Notes: generated by a model not told the origin, from the sequence alone. Positions 8,932 to 17,360 are shown, counted from the stretch's first letter. The stretch is 64,000 nt of DNA from JAJAZB01 sp964244295 (GCA_964244295.1 CAXTIG010000030.1:1-64000), one strand, 5' to 3'. Numbers and translations are program-made.

Positions 8932-9050
8932 AATGTGCGAATTTCTAATGTGCTAATTTCCAATGAAATGCAACACCTACTCGCTCATTGAAAATTTGCA
9001 AAGTAGTCCTGTTTAGCGGCATTCATTCGCACATTAGAAATTAGCACATT
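8932..9050. repeat. Palindromic repeat between atpB and atpE
   Basis: The left arm AATGTGCGAATTTCTAATGTG and right arm built of CGCACATTAGAAATTAGCACATT pair imperfectly around a central segment. It begins right at the atpB stop codon and occupies nearly the whole gap before atpE. Confidence 0.7.
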
Positions 9051-9084
9051 AACCCTTTTTTGTTTCACTTAAATTTCAATTCAA

Positions 9085-9354
9085 ATGTTTAGCATTCTCC
9101 TTCAACAATCGGTTGAAACCGTAGGCACTAATCTGTCGCTTGCGTACGCAGGTGCCGCCGTGGGTGCTGGTCTGGCTGCAATTGGCGCCGGGGTCGGTAT
9201 CGGACGCATTGGGGGTTCGGCCATGGAGGCCATCGCCCGCCAGCCCGAAGCATCGGGTAAAATTCAGGGTGCCATGCTGATCGTGGCCGCCTTCGTGGAG
9301 GCCGTGGCCCTGTTCGGTGCCGTGATTAGCTTGCTGGTGGCTGTAAAGCAGTAA
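9085..9354 (+). CDS. atpE: F0F1 ATP synthase subunit c
   Basis: An 89-residue hairpin of two membrane helices. The first holds the glycine-rich GAGLAAIGAGVGIGRIGG, the polar loop is ARQPEA, and the ion-binding carboxylate is Glu72 in AAFVEAVALFG. The neighbouring residues do not form the Gln/Ser/Thr set of sodium-binding rings, so the ring is probably proton-driven. It forms the rotor ring in the inner membrane. Confidence 0.95.
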   Translation: MFSILLQQSVETVGTNLSLAYAGAAVGAGLAAIGAGVGIGRIGGSAMEAIARQPEASGKIQGAMLIVAAFVEAVALFGAVISLLVAVKQ

Positions 9355-9375
9355 TCAGCACCGAGTAAAATTCTG

Positions 9376-9416
9376 AAATCCCGCCCGACTCGCATTAGGC
9401 GTTCGGGCGGGATTTT
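9376..9416. terminator. Hairpin between atpE and atpF
   Basis: The stem AAATCCCGCCCGA / TCGGGCGGGATTT with a 14-nt loop is followed by TAAAA. It could be an mRNA-processing or stability hairpin that raises subunit c output relative to the downstream subunits, or a leaky terminator. Confidence 0.6.
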
Positions 9417-9539
9417 AAAAAGTTTGAAAATGTGCTGATTTGAGAATTGGCCTTTTCTAAATGGTGGTGAAGCAAATTCGATTTCAATGAGGAGCAGGAA
9501 TTTCCGAGCCTCATTTTCAAATTCACTAATTTCCAAATT

Positions 9540-10034
9540 ATGGACCTGATTACCCCGAGTTTAGGACTCATTTTCTGGCAACTCGTTTTCTTCCTGTTGC
9601 TGGTGTTTGTGCTGGGTAAGTTTGCCTGGAAGCCCATCCTGGCCTCCCTGCGCGAGCGCGAGCAGAGCATCGAAGATGCCCTCGAACTGTCGCGGAAAAC
9701 CCGCGCCGAAATGGCCGAATTGAAAGCCAGCAACGACCAGATTCTGATCGAAGCCCGCACCGAGCGCGACGCCATCATCCGCCAGGCCCGCGAAGCCGCC
9801 GACGGCCTCATCGCCCAGTCGAAGGCCGACGCTGCCGAGGCGGGTCGGAAAGAACTGGACAAGGCCCGCAAGGCCATCCAGGACGAACAAGCCGCCGTGG
9901 TGGCCCAGATGAAAAAAGACGTGGCCGTCCTCGCCCTCAACATCGCCGAGAAAGTGCTCCGCAAGGAACTAGCCGACAAAAAAGCCCAGGAATCCCTCGT
10001 CAGCGACCTCGTCGCCGACGCGCGGATGAACTGA
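9540..10034 (+). CDS. atpF: F0F1 ATP synthase subunit b
   Basis: Peripheral stalk subunit. One membrane helix lies at about 8-28 (LIFWQLVFFLLLVFVLGKF), then a long charged coiled coil (AEMAELKASNDQILIEARTE and similar) runs to the C-terminus. The length of 164 residues is typical for a homodimeric b subunit. Confidence 0.95.
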   Translation: MDLITPSLGLIFWQLVFFLLLVFVLGKFAWKPILASLREREQSIEDALELSRKTRAEMAELKASNDQILIEARTERDAIIRQAREAADGLIAQSKADAAEAGRKELDKARKAIQDEQAAVVAQMKKDVAVLALNIAEKVLRKELADKKAQESLVSDLVADARMN

Positions 10035-10120
10035 GTGGGCAGTTTGCGGGCGCAGTCGGCAGTAAATGCAGCCGAACTGAAGCCGAAAGTCAGAACGGAA
10101 TTACGTAGTACGGATTCAAC

Positions 10121-10153
10121 AATTCGTAATTCGTAATTCGTAATTCGTAATTC
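10121..10153. repeat. Tandem AATTCGTA repeat before atpH
   Basis: Four copies of the 8-bp unit AATTCGTA plus a partial unit lie just before atpH. Together with the preceding GAATTACGTAG they can fold back imperfectly. Confidence 0.8.
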
Positions 10154-10158
10154 AACTC

Positions 10159-10698
10159 ATGTCCGAACAAACCGTTGCTTTTCGTTACGCCAAATCGCTG
10201 CTCGATTTGGCCCAGGAGCGGGGCCTGACCGATACCGTGGCCGCCGATATGCAGTTGTTCAGCCAGACCATCCGCGAAAACCGCGCCCTCGACCTGGCCC
10301 TGCGCAGCCCCGTGGTGAAGCATTACAAAAAGCTGGACATTTTGCGGGCGCTGTTCCAGAAACGGGTCGATGCCGTCACGTTCAGCATTCTCGAAATCAT
10401 CACCCTCAAACACCGCGAGGGGCTTTTGTTCGGTATCGCCGAGGAGTTCCAGCGCCAGTACGACGACCTGAAAGGTGTGCAGAACGCCACCGTCACGAGC
10501 GTGGTGCCGCTCACCGAGGCCCAGCGCAAGGGCCTCACCGAGCAAGTGGCGAAGGCCACCAACCGCACGGTTCGGTTGCACGAAAAACTGGACCCGAAAC
10601 TCATCGGCGGCTTCGTGCTCCGCGTGGGCGACCGGCAGGTGGATGCTTCCATCCGCAGCCAGTTGAACAGCCTGCGGGTGTCGTTTCTTCAAAACTGA
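10159..10698 (+). CDS. atpH: F0F1 ATP synthase subunit delta
   Basis: A 179-residue OSCP/delta subunit that joins the b stalk to the top of F1. It shows the family opening VAFRYAKSLLDLAQERG and the end KLDPKLIGGFVLRVGDRQVDAS. It is the last ATPase gene here: a strong terminator follows, and atpA and atpG, which normally come next in Bacteroidota, are absent from the window. Confidence 0.93.
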   Translation: MSEQTVAFRYAKSLLDLAQERGLTDTVAADMQLFSQTIRENRALDLALRSPVVKHYKKLDILRALFQKRVDAVTFSILEIITLKHREGLLFGIAEEFQRQYDDLKGVQNATVTSVVPLTEAQRKGLTEQVAKATNRTVRLHEKLDPKLIGGFVLRVGDRQVDASIRSQLNSLRVSFLQN

Positions 10699-10721
10699 AT
10701 TTTAATACCTGTTTGCTTTCG

Positions 10722-10753
10722 AAAAGGCCCTGGCATTGCCGGGGCCTTTTTTT
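10722..10753 (+). terminator. Intrinsic terminator after atpH
   Basis: The hairpin AAAAGGCCC ... GGGGCCTTTT followed by a T-run marks the end of the atp cluster. Confidence 0.8.
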
Positions 10754-10761
10754 GTATGTTT

Positions 10762-10875
10762 GTCTGAACCGCGATTGGCCGGGATTAAAGAATTTTCAGG
10801 ATGATAAAATCAGGAAATTGAAAATCATCAGCCATCCTGAAAATCTGTAAATCCCGGCCAATCCCGGTTCAGACA
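10762..10875. repeat. Palindromic element GTCTGAACC...GGTTCAGAC
   Basis: The terminal arms GTCTGAACCGCGATTGGCCGGG and the complement near 10853-10875 enclose inner words of the CAGGAT/AAAATC type that also pair. It ends three bases before the start codon of the primase gene, so it makes up the whole promoter region of that gene. Confidence 0.8.
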
Positions 10876-10877
10876 CT

Positions 10878-11951
10878 ATGGATACCCTCGACCGCCTTAA
10901 TGAAGTTGACATCGTCACCGTAGCCCGCGACCTGGGCCTGGAAGTGAACGGGTACAACAAAATGCTGTGTCCGTTTCACCGCGAAGACACGCCCTCGCTG
11001 GTGTTTTACCCGGCCACAAACAGTTTTTACTGCTTTGGCTGCGGCAAAACGGGCAACAGCATCACGCTTTACTCCGAAATCGCGAAACTAAGCGTGGGCG
11101 AAAGCATCCGACAAATGGCCGTCCGCTACCTGCCCGACCCCGGTAAGGTGGGCAGGCCGCGCCGCCCGGTAAATTGGGTGAATCCGAACCTGCCGACGAT
11201 CACCAAAATCCCCGAAACCAAACCCGATCGGCACCGGGAAATCCACTCGGTCATTTACGAAACTCTGCGCGATCACTGCCTCCAGCAGCCGACCAACGCC
11301 CCAAGCGACCAAGTCCAAACCTACCTGAGGAGTCGGGGTTTTTCGGAAGAAACCCTGCGGCAATTCCGGATTTTCAGCATCAACGACTACGCCGACGCCA
11401 GTTGGTTTTTGAAATCTCGCTTCTCCACGCTCGACTTGCAGGCGGCGGGGTTGTTCAACGAAAAAAACAACCTGATTTTTTTCAAACACCCCATCCTGAT
11501 TCCGTACTACCGGGAAGGGCGCATCGTGTACCTGCAAGGGCGGGTGATCGACCAGCCGCCGGAGGGTTTCCACAAATACCTGTTTCTGGCCGGAAAACCC
11601 ATCACGCTCTTCAACCACGACCTGCTCCGAACGCTGAAACTCGGCACGCGGGTGTACCTGACCGAAGGCGCTTTCGACTGCATGACCCTCGTGCAGGCGG
11701 GCCACGCCGCTGTGAGTCTGGGCAGTGCCAACGTGTTCAAGCGCGAATGGGCGAAGTTATTCCGGCGCTACGAAGTGTGTTTTTACCTCGACAACGACAC
11801 CGCCGGGCACCGCGCCGCCACCGAACTGAGCGCCTTGTTTGAGCAACTAGGCATCAACGTTTCCCACGAATGGAAAACACCCCCGGCGGGGTTTAAAGAC
11901 GTAAACGAGTACTGGCAGGCGCGGGGCGGGGTGCAGGGGGACTTGTTTTGA
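10878..11951 (+). CDS. Short DnaG-like primase (CHC2 zinc finger plus Toprim)
   Basis: The N-terminal CHC2 zinc ribbon has Cys31, His34, Cys52 and Cys55 (CPFH ... CFGC). A Toprim domain follows with the catalytic Glu in YLTEGAFDCM near residue 261 and the metal-binding DNDTAG near 305. At 357 residues it is much shorter than chromosomal DnaG (about 600) and lacks the C-terminal helicase-binding domain. Primases of this form usually belong to conjugative or other mobile elements, where they synthesise RNA primers for element replication. No other mobile-element gene is nearby. It is bracketed by two palindromic elements, and I infer a relic or a domesticated gene. Confidence 0.8.
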   Translation: MDTLDRLNEVDIVTVARDLGLEVNGYNKMLCPFHREDTPSLVFYPATNSFYCFGCGKTGNSITLYSEIAKLSVGESIRQMAVRYLPDPGKVGRPRRPVNWVNPNLPTITKIPETKPDRHREIHSVIYETLRDHCLQQPTNAPSDQVQTYLRSRGFSEETLRQFRIFSINDYADASWFLKSRFSTLDLQAAGLFNEKNNLIFFKHPILIPYYREGRIVYLQGRVIDQPPEGFHKYLFLAGKPITLFNHDLLRTLKLGTRVYLTEGAFDCMTLVQAGHAAVSLGSANVFKREWAKLFRRYEVCFYLDNDTAGHRAATELSALFEQLGINVSHEWKTPPAGFKDVNEYWQARGGVQGDLF

Positions 11952-11956
11952 GAAAG

Positions 11957-12061
11957 AAAATGAAGTAGCGATGTCACGCTGAGCGGAGTCGAAGCGCGGC
12001 GGCGTGGCGAGCATGGCGTTGCGCTTCGACTCCGCTCAGCGTGACATCGCTACTTCATTTT
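11957..12061. repeat. Perfect 41-bp inverted repeat, GACTCCGCTCA family
   Basis: The arms 11957-11997 and 12021-12061 are exact reverse complements around a 23-nt loop. The family core is CTGAGCGGAGTCGAAG, but identity continues into flanking bases that are not part of the core. The right arm covers the last codons of the D-aminoacylase-like gene (stop at 12055-12057). Confidence 0.9.
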
Positions 12062-13647
12062 CCGGCTGCCGTTTCCACCAACCCTTTCCCCACCAGCACC
12101 ATTCCCGGTCGCTTCCCGGTGTGTTTTCCGGCTTCAATCACCACTTCCCCGTTTACCAACACCGCCGCGAAGCCTGTGGCGTAGGCGTGGGGCTGGTCAT
12201 AGGTAGCCTGGTCGCCAACGGTTTTTTCGTCGAAAATCACCAGGTCGGCGGCGTAGCCGGGGCGGAGCAGGCCCCGGTCTTCGAGCTTGAAGCGCTGGGC
12301 CGGGAGCGAGGTCATCCGGCGGATGGCTTCTTCGAGGGGAATCACGCCTTTTTCGCGCACGTACCGCCCCAGCACCCGCGAATTGGTGCCGTAGGCGCGG
12401 GGGTGCGGCATTCCCGAACCGAATTTCGAGACACCCGCGTCGGAGGCGATCATCGTGTTGGGGTAGCGGAGAATGGTGGCCACGTCGTCTTCGCTCATCG
12501 TGTGGTACACCATCTGGATGCGCTTCATCCCGTTCTGCTCCATCAGTTCCATCACCAGGTCGGCCTCGGTTTCGGCGGTGGCCTTGCGGCCCCGTTTTTG
12601 GTTGATCTGCGAAATGCTCAGGCCGTTGTACGTGGTGTCGGCAGCGAAGGAGGAGACGACGGCGTACTCGTAATTTTTCCGTAAATTTTTCTTCAAACTC
12701 TGGAGCATTTCGCCGCGAATTTTCGTGCGCGTGGCCGGATCGCGGAAGCGAACCAGCACCGCCGAATCGCCGTCGGCGAGCGCCCAGGAGGGAACGATGC
12801 TTTCGAGCGAGGTGCTGGACGCGGTGTAGGGGTACTGGTCGACGGTCACGTCGAGGCCCTCGCGGCGGGCAGCTTCGACCAGCGCCACGGTTTCCAGGCT
12901 ACGGCCCCAGATGGGTTTGCTGGCGATTTTAAAGTGCGAAATCTCAACGGGAATTCCCGCCTCGCGCCCAATCTGGATCGCCTCGGCGATGGCCGTTTTC
13001 ACGTCCTGCCCTTCGTTGCGGATGTGCGAGGCGTAAGTGCCGCCGTAGCGGGCGGCGATTTTGGCCAGGCCCACCACTTCGGGCGTGCGGGCGTAGGTGC
13101 CGGGGGTGTAAATCAGGCCGGTCGAAAGGCCCACGGCTCCGTCTTTCATGGCCTGTTCCACGAGGTGCTCCATCTCGGCCTGCTCGCGGGCGGTGGGTTC
13201 GCGAAAGGCCATTTTCATCACCTTCAGCCGCACCGTGTTGTGCCCGATCATTGAAGCGACGTTGGCCGAAATGCCGTTCAGTTTCAGGGAATCGTGAAAA
13301 ACCCGCAGGTTGGGAGCTGAGCCGCCGCAGTTGCCGGTGATGAGCGTGGTCACGCCGTCCTGGAGGAAATTGTCGGCGGTAGGGCGGAGGTTGAGGCTGC
13401 CTTCGAGGTGGGTATGCACGTCGATGAAACCCGGCGCGACGATCCCGTTTTTGGCATCAATCACCGTTTTCGCCTCCAAAGCTGGGATGCTGCCGACGCG
13501 GGCGACTTTTCCGTTTTTTATCGCTACGTCGGCGTAGGTCCAGGGGTTACCGGTGCCATCGACGACGCGGCCGTTGCGGATGAGGAGGTCGTAGGTTTGG
13601 GCGAGGGCGGGGGTGGTGAGGAGGCAGAGGAAGGTAAAAATTTTCAT
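12055..13647 (-). CDS. N-acyl-D-amino-acid deacylase family amidohydrolase
   Basis: The start is the ATG of MKIFTFLCLLTTPALAQ, a Sec signal peptide; the longer in-frame reading is only repeat sequence. The mature 510 residues form a metal-dependent amidohydrolase barrel with the metal ligands in GFIDVHTHLE, a cysteine in TGNCGGS, and SHIRNEG, ISHFK, DQYPYTASSTS and the late NSRVLGRYV segment, all as in D-aminoacylase/NAD-family proteins. The likely role is periplasmic hydrolysis of N-acyl-D-amino acids or D-containing dipeptides from peptidoglycan or environmental material. The exact substrate cannot be read from sequence. Confidence 0.85.
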   Translation of the reverse strand: MKIFTFLCLLTTPALAQTYDLLIRNGRVVDGTGNPWTYADVAIKNGKVARVGSIPALEAKTVIDAKNGIVAPGFIDVHTHLEGSLNLRPTADNFLQDGVTTLITGNCGGSAPNLRVFHDSLKLNGISANVASMIGHNTVRLKVMKMAFREPTAREQAEMEHLVEQAMKDGAVGLSTGLIYTPGTYARTPEVVGLAKIAARYGGTYASHIRNEGQDVKTAIAEAIQIGREAGIPVEISHFKIASKPIWGRSLETVALVEAARREGLDVTVDQYPYTASSTSLESIVPSWALADGDSAVLVRFRDPATRTKIRGEMLQSLKKNLRKNYEYAVVSSFAADTTYNGLSISQINQKRGRKATAETEADLVMELMEQNGMKRIQMVYHTMSEDDVATILRYPNTMIASDAGVSKFGSGMPHPRAYGTNSRVLGRYVREKGVIPLEEAIRRMTSLPAQRFKLEDRGLLRPGYAADLVIFDEKTVGDQATYDQPHAYATGFAAVLVNGEVVIEAGKHTGKRPGMVLVGKGLVETAAGK

Positions 13648-13694
13648 GGAGGATGTGGAAAGAGCGTAGTGGATATTCTGCGGAAAAATGGGCT

Positions 13695-13795
13695 TGTCAT
13701 TCCGACGAAGGAGGGATCTCGTCGGGATACGGATTAGTCGGCTACCGGCAATGGGTCTGGAAGGCCAACGAGATCCCTCCTTCGTCGGGATGACA
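13695..13795. repeat. Inverted repeat, GTCATCCCGACG family (copy A)
   Basis: Arms of 28 bp (13695-13722 and 13768-13795, one T:G difference) read TGTCATTCCGACGAAGG... and the complement. It lies between the D-aminoacylase-like gene and the downstream end of the beta-lactamase-like gene. Further copies are at 21510-21646 and 31358-31457. Confidence 0.85.
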
Positions 13796-13840
13796 GCCTC
13801 TAACCGAGTTCTTGGTAAATCTACCATTCAACGAGAAAAA

Positions 13841-14779
13841 TCAATCCCACTTCTCCCACCCCTCCGGTGGGCTGTAGGGATACTTCGGTTCAAAATGCCC
13901 CCACAGCGTCCGCGAAACGGCCCGCAGCAATTCGTAGCCTTCATTCGTCCGCGCCCAGCTTTCGTCTTTCTGATTTTTGGTGATCACGCAAAAAACGTAA
14001 TCACCCGAAGGGGCATTGACCAGCACCACTTCCGAGCGCGATTGGTTGACCGCGCCCTGCTTGGAAGCCACCTGCACGGTGGGCGGAAGTTGGCTGAGGC
14101 TTTCGCCGTCGTAGTAAATCCGGATCAGGTTGCGGTAAATCCGCTCGCTCACCGCCGGGCTGATGACCTTGCCTTCGCGGATGCGAACCAGCAACTCGGC
14201 CATTTCGCGGGGCGTGGTCTGGCCCCAGCCGTACTGCTTGCGGGCCGCTTCCCGCCCCGGTGTGCGGGAGTTGACGCGGGTGTGTTGAAAGCCGTTGGTG
14301 GCCAGCCAGTGGTTAATGGACGTACCCGTGCCGGCGAGGGCCTGGCACCAGAGGCTGGCGGTGTTGTCGGAGGTAGTGATCATGAGCATGGCCACCTTGC
14401 TGAGGGCGATTTTTTCGCCGTTTTTAAACGACCCCAGGATGTCTTCGCCCGCGTAGAGCAGCGAATCGCGGTAGATGAGCGTGGCGTGGTAGTCGAGTTC
14501 GCCGCGACTGATTTTGTCGAAAAGACCGATGGTGATCGGGACTTTGATCAGGCTGGTCGTGGGGAAGAGCGTATCGGCGTTGAGGGCCACGACCGTATTT
14601 TTTTTCAAATGCCGCACGTAAATGCCTACGTCGCCGCGAAAGGGTTGAATCAGCGCCTGGAGTCTGGTTTCCAACCCTGGATCGGAACGGGTGCCGGGCG
14701 GGGTAGTTTGGGCAAAAATGGTGGTACCAACCAGCAGCGCGAGCAAAATTTGCAGCCGGAGAAAAAGAGTCGAAGGCAT
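13841..14779 (-). CDS. Class A beta-lactamase-like serine hydrolase
   Basis: The start at MPSTLFLRLQ gives a Sec signal peptide (cleavage near residue 23, FAQ) and a 312-residue protein. Motifs of the penicillin-recognising fold are present: Ser76-x-x-Lys79 in TTSLIKV, Ser137-Asp138-Asn139 in TTSDNTAS, and Lys240-x-Gly242 (KQG) in place of the usual KTG. The omega loop (residues 168-190, NSRTPGREAARKQYGWG) has no recognisable ExxxN motif, so the deacylating Glu of true class A enzymes may be missing or displaced. It may therefore be a slow beta-lactamase or a peptidoglycan-active or esterase relative. It overlaps nothing and is divergent from the mscS gene. Confidence 0.75.
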   Translation of the reverse strand: MPSTLFLRLQILLALLVGTTIFAQTTPPGTRSDPGLETRLQALIQPFRGDVGIYVRHLKKNTVVALNADTLFPTTSLIKVPITIGLFDKISRGELDYHATLIYRDSLLYAGEDILGSFKNGEKIALSKVAMLMITTSDNTASLWCQALAGTGTSINHWLATNGFQHTRVNSRTPGREAARKQYGWGQTTPREMAELLVRIREGKVISPAVSERIYRNLIRIYYDGESLSQLPPTVQVASKQGAVNQSRSEVVLVNAPSGDYVFCVITKNQKDESWARTNEGYELLRAVSRTLWGHFEPKYPYSPPEGWEKWD

Positions 14780-14912
14780 GAAGAATCGGTTTTTCACAAA
14801 GAAACTCAGCGCCAGTCGATTGCCCGCACCGCGTTGGAACAAATTTGGTAGGCGGGTACGCCCGACGGAAGCCGGGGCGTTGTCCCTGTGGAACATCCCG
14901 GTGAGTTGAAGT

Positions 14913-15779
14913 ATGATGAACGCGATAGCCATGGTTGAACTGATTTGGCAACGACTGGAAACCTGGGCCAAACTGGCCGTGAGTCACCTGCCTAACCTGG
15001 CGGTGGCGCTGGTGGTTATTTTTCTCGCCAATTTCATAGCGGGTATCGTGCGGCGGCTCACGACGCGCAGCCTCAACCGGGTGAGCGACAACTCCTCCCT
15101 GGCCGACCTGAGCGGGTTGGTGGCGCGGGCGCTCGTGCTGGCCACGGGCGTGTTTATCGCGCTGGGCATTCTGGGCCTCGACAAAACCGTGACCTCGTTG
15201 CTAGCCGGGGCGGGGGTACTGGCGTTGGCGATTGGCTTCGCCTTTCAGGATTTAACGGCCAACTTCATTTCGGGCACCTTCATCGCCATTCAGCGGCCCA
15301 TTCAGGTCGGCGATCTGGTCGAGACCAACGGGTATTCGGGCCGGGTGGTGTCGATCAAACTCCGCTCGGTCGTGCTCGACAATTTCGCGGGCCAGCTCAT
15401 CGAAATTCCGAGCAAGGATGTCTTTCAAAAACCCATCGTCAACTTCACTCGTACCGGCGAGCGCCGGGTGGAATTGCTGTGCAGCGTGTCCTACGCCGAC
15501 GACCTCGACCGGGCGCAGCGCGTGGCGACCGAGGCCGTGGGCCGTCTGCCCTTCCTCCGGCGCGGGCGGGACGTGGAAATGCACTACCGGAATTTCGGCG
15601 ACAACACGATTGGCTTCCTGCTCTGGTTCTGGATTGACCCGTTGAAAACCAACCCGGCCCTGGCCCTCAGCGAGGCGATCAAGGCGGTGAAAGCGGCTTT
15701 CGACGAAGCGGAAATTCTGATTCTGTTCCCGCCGCATACGCTGGATTTAAAGCAGCGGCTGGCGGAAGCGCAACCCTGA
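14913..15779 (+). CDS. MscS-family mechanosensitive channel
   Basis: A 288-residue inner-membrane channel that opens on hypo-osmotic shock. Three membrane helices are visible (about 20-42, 62-84, 90-115). The pore helix region ALAIGFAFQDLTANFISG is conserved, then the beta domain FIAIQRPIQVGDLVETNGYSGRV and IPSKDVFQKPIVNFTRT. Length and layout match small MscS proteins. The start at the first of two adjacent Met codons is uncertain by one codon. Its stop lies inside the left arm of a palindromic element. Confidence 0.9.
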   Translation: MMNAIAMVELIWQRLETWAKLAVSHLPNLAVALVVIFLANFIAGIVRRLTTRSLNRVSDNSSLADLSGLVARALVLATGVFIALGILGLDKTVTSLLAGAGVLALAIGFAFQDLTANFISGTFIAIQRPIQVGDLVETNGYSGRVVSIKLRSVVLDNFAGQLIEIPSKDVFQKPIVNFTRTGERRVELLCSVSYADDLDRAQRVATEAVGRLPFLRRGRDVEMHYRNFGDNTIGFLLWFWIDPLKTNPALALSEAIKAVKAAFDEAEILILFPPHTLDLKQRLAEAQP

Positions 15780-15891
15780 CAGCGGCCAGAGGCCCTGTCA
15801 GCGGTTGCAGGCTGGTCGGTAGCCCAGTCCGGTTATCCGGGAACGCGCAACCGCTGACAGGGTCTTCGTACCTCAGACCGCTGTCAGGGTT
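15772..15891. repeat. Inverted repeat, GACAGCGG family (copy 1)
   Basis: The outer arms AACCCTGACAGCGG / CCGCTGTCAGGGTT and inner arms CCCTGTCAGCGGTTGC / GCAACCGCTGACAGGG flank a loop containing GGTCGGTAGCC and GGTTATCCGGGA. Both loop words recur in the copy at 44081-44229. The element spans the gap exactly, covering the mscS stop and ending one base before the stop of the opposite gene. Confidence 0.9.
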
Positions 15892-15892
15892 G

Positions 15893-17266
15893 CTAAGGCC
15901 GAATCACCATCCCGTCCTTCCGCCGCGTCGTGCCCCAGGAATAATCGAAGTTGGCCCCGTCGGGGAAAGGAAATTTAGCCGCCAGTTTTTCGTCCAAATC
16001 CAGGCCCAGGCCCGGCGTTTCCTGCGCGTACATGTAGCCGTCCTTCACCGTCGGGCAGCCGGGGAAGACCTCCTGCGTGTTTTGCGGAAATACGTAGCCC
16101 TCGTGAATCCCGAAGTTGTAACTCGTCAGTTCCAGCGCCAACTGGGCGGCGTGGGCCACCGGCGAAGCATCGCCGGGGCCGTGCCAGGCGGTTTTTACCC
16201 CGAAAAATTCGCTCAACGCCTGCACCTTCCGCGCCGGACTCAGCCCGCCGATTTGCGAAATGTGGATGCGGATGAAATCGATGAGCCGGTCGCGGATCAG
16301 CGGCACGTACTCGTGGACCGTGTTGAACAATTCGCCCATCGCCAGCGGTACGGTCGTCGCGTTGCGCAGCAGCCGGAAGTGGTCGTTGTCTTCGGGAGGA
16401 AAGGGGTCTTCCACAAAAAACGGGCGGTACGGCTCCAGCGATTTACACAAATTCACCGCCTGGCTCAGGCTGATGCGCTCGTGGATATCGTGCAAAAATT
16501 CCACCTCATCTCCGAATTTCACCCGCAACTTCTCGAACATCTTCGGCACCGAGCGGGCGTACAGCCCCGGATCGAAAATCAGTTGCGGCTCGGTCGGGCC
16601 GGTCTGGTTGGGCGGCAGACCGAGCGAGGAAGCGGGCGTGCCCGTCGCGCCGCGTGCGCCGTAGTTGGCGTTGCCTTTCTGGCCCATCTGCACCCGCACG
16701 TGGCGGTAGCCGGCGGCGAGGGCCTTCGCCACGGCCTCGTGCAGTTCCGATTCTTCGCTGCCCTGGGCGTGGTAGTACAAATCGGCCCCCTTGCGCACTT
16801 TTCCACCCAGCAATTGGTACACCGGCATATTCGCCCGTTTGCCCTTGATGTCCCAGAGGGCCATGTCTACGCCGCTCATCGCGTTGAACAAAATCGGTCC
16901 GTTGCGCCAGTAGCTGCTTACGTAGCTGGCCTGCCAGATGTCCTCGATTTCGTCGGCGTTGCGGCCAATCAAAAAGGGCTTCAGGTATTTTTCCAGCGCC
17001 GTCGCCACCACGTAGGCCCGCTGGGTGAAGGTGGCGCAGCCGATGCCGTACAGCCCCGGCTCGGAGGTCAGGATTTTGACCACCACCAGCCGGATGCCGT
17101 TGGGCGAGGTGAGGATGGTTTTCACGTCGGTGATTTTCACCGGCGGCAGGCCGTTGAGGGCCTTGAGTTTGGCGGTGGTTTGGGCGAGGGTTTCGGTCAG
17201 GGCGACGGGCGCGGAGGCCAGGGCGGCCCCGGCGCTGAGTTTTTGCAGCAGCGAACGGCGATTCAT
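15893..17266 (-). CDS. Enolase-superfamily sugar-acid dehydratase (mannonate dehydratase/RspA type), exported
   Basis: The N-terminus (MNRRSLLQKLSAGAALASAP) is a twin-arginine-type signal, unusual for this superfamily. The catalytic barrel has the metal ligands Asp near residue 260 (FLHDIHERI), Glu near 285 (FFVEDPFPPED) and Glu near 310 (MGELFNTV), followed by WHGPGDASPVAHAA and a FGIHEG segment. These are the features of the D-mannonate dehydratase subgroup that dehydrates D-mannonate or D-gluconate to the 2-keto-3-deoxy acid. With pectin genes nearby, a uronic-acid substrate is plausible but inferred. Confidence 0.8.
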   Translation of the reverse strand: MNRRSLLQKLSAGAALASAPVALTETLAQTTAKLKALNGLPPVKITDVKTILTSPNGIRLVVVKILTSEPGLYGIGCATFTQRAYVVATALEKYLKPFLIGRNADEIEDIWQASYVSSYWRNGPILFNAMSGVDMALWDIKGKRANMPVYQLLGGKVRKGADLYYHAQGSEESELHEAVAKALAAGYRHVRVQMGQKGNANYGARGATGTPASSLGLPPNQTGPTEPQLIFDPGLYARSVPKMFEKLRVKFGDEVEFLHDIHERISLSQAVNLCKSLEPYRPFFVEDPFPPEDNDHFRLLRNATTVPLAMGELFNTVHEYVPLIRDRLIDFIRIHISQIGGLSPARKVQALSEFFGVKTAWHGPGDASPVAHAAQLALELTSYNFGIHEGYVFPQNTQEVFPGCPTVKDGYMYAQETPGLGLDLDEKLAAKFPFPDGANFDYSWGTTRRKDGMVIRP

Positions 17267-17360
17267 GGGCAGGAGTTGGGTAGAGGTTTCCTGCGCAAAC
17301 TACCCAAAAAAAGCGTAATTTGGTCGGCATTTTCGCACACATCAAAAAAACCAAATCACT

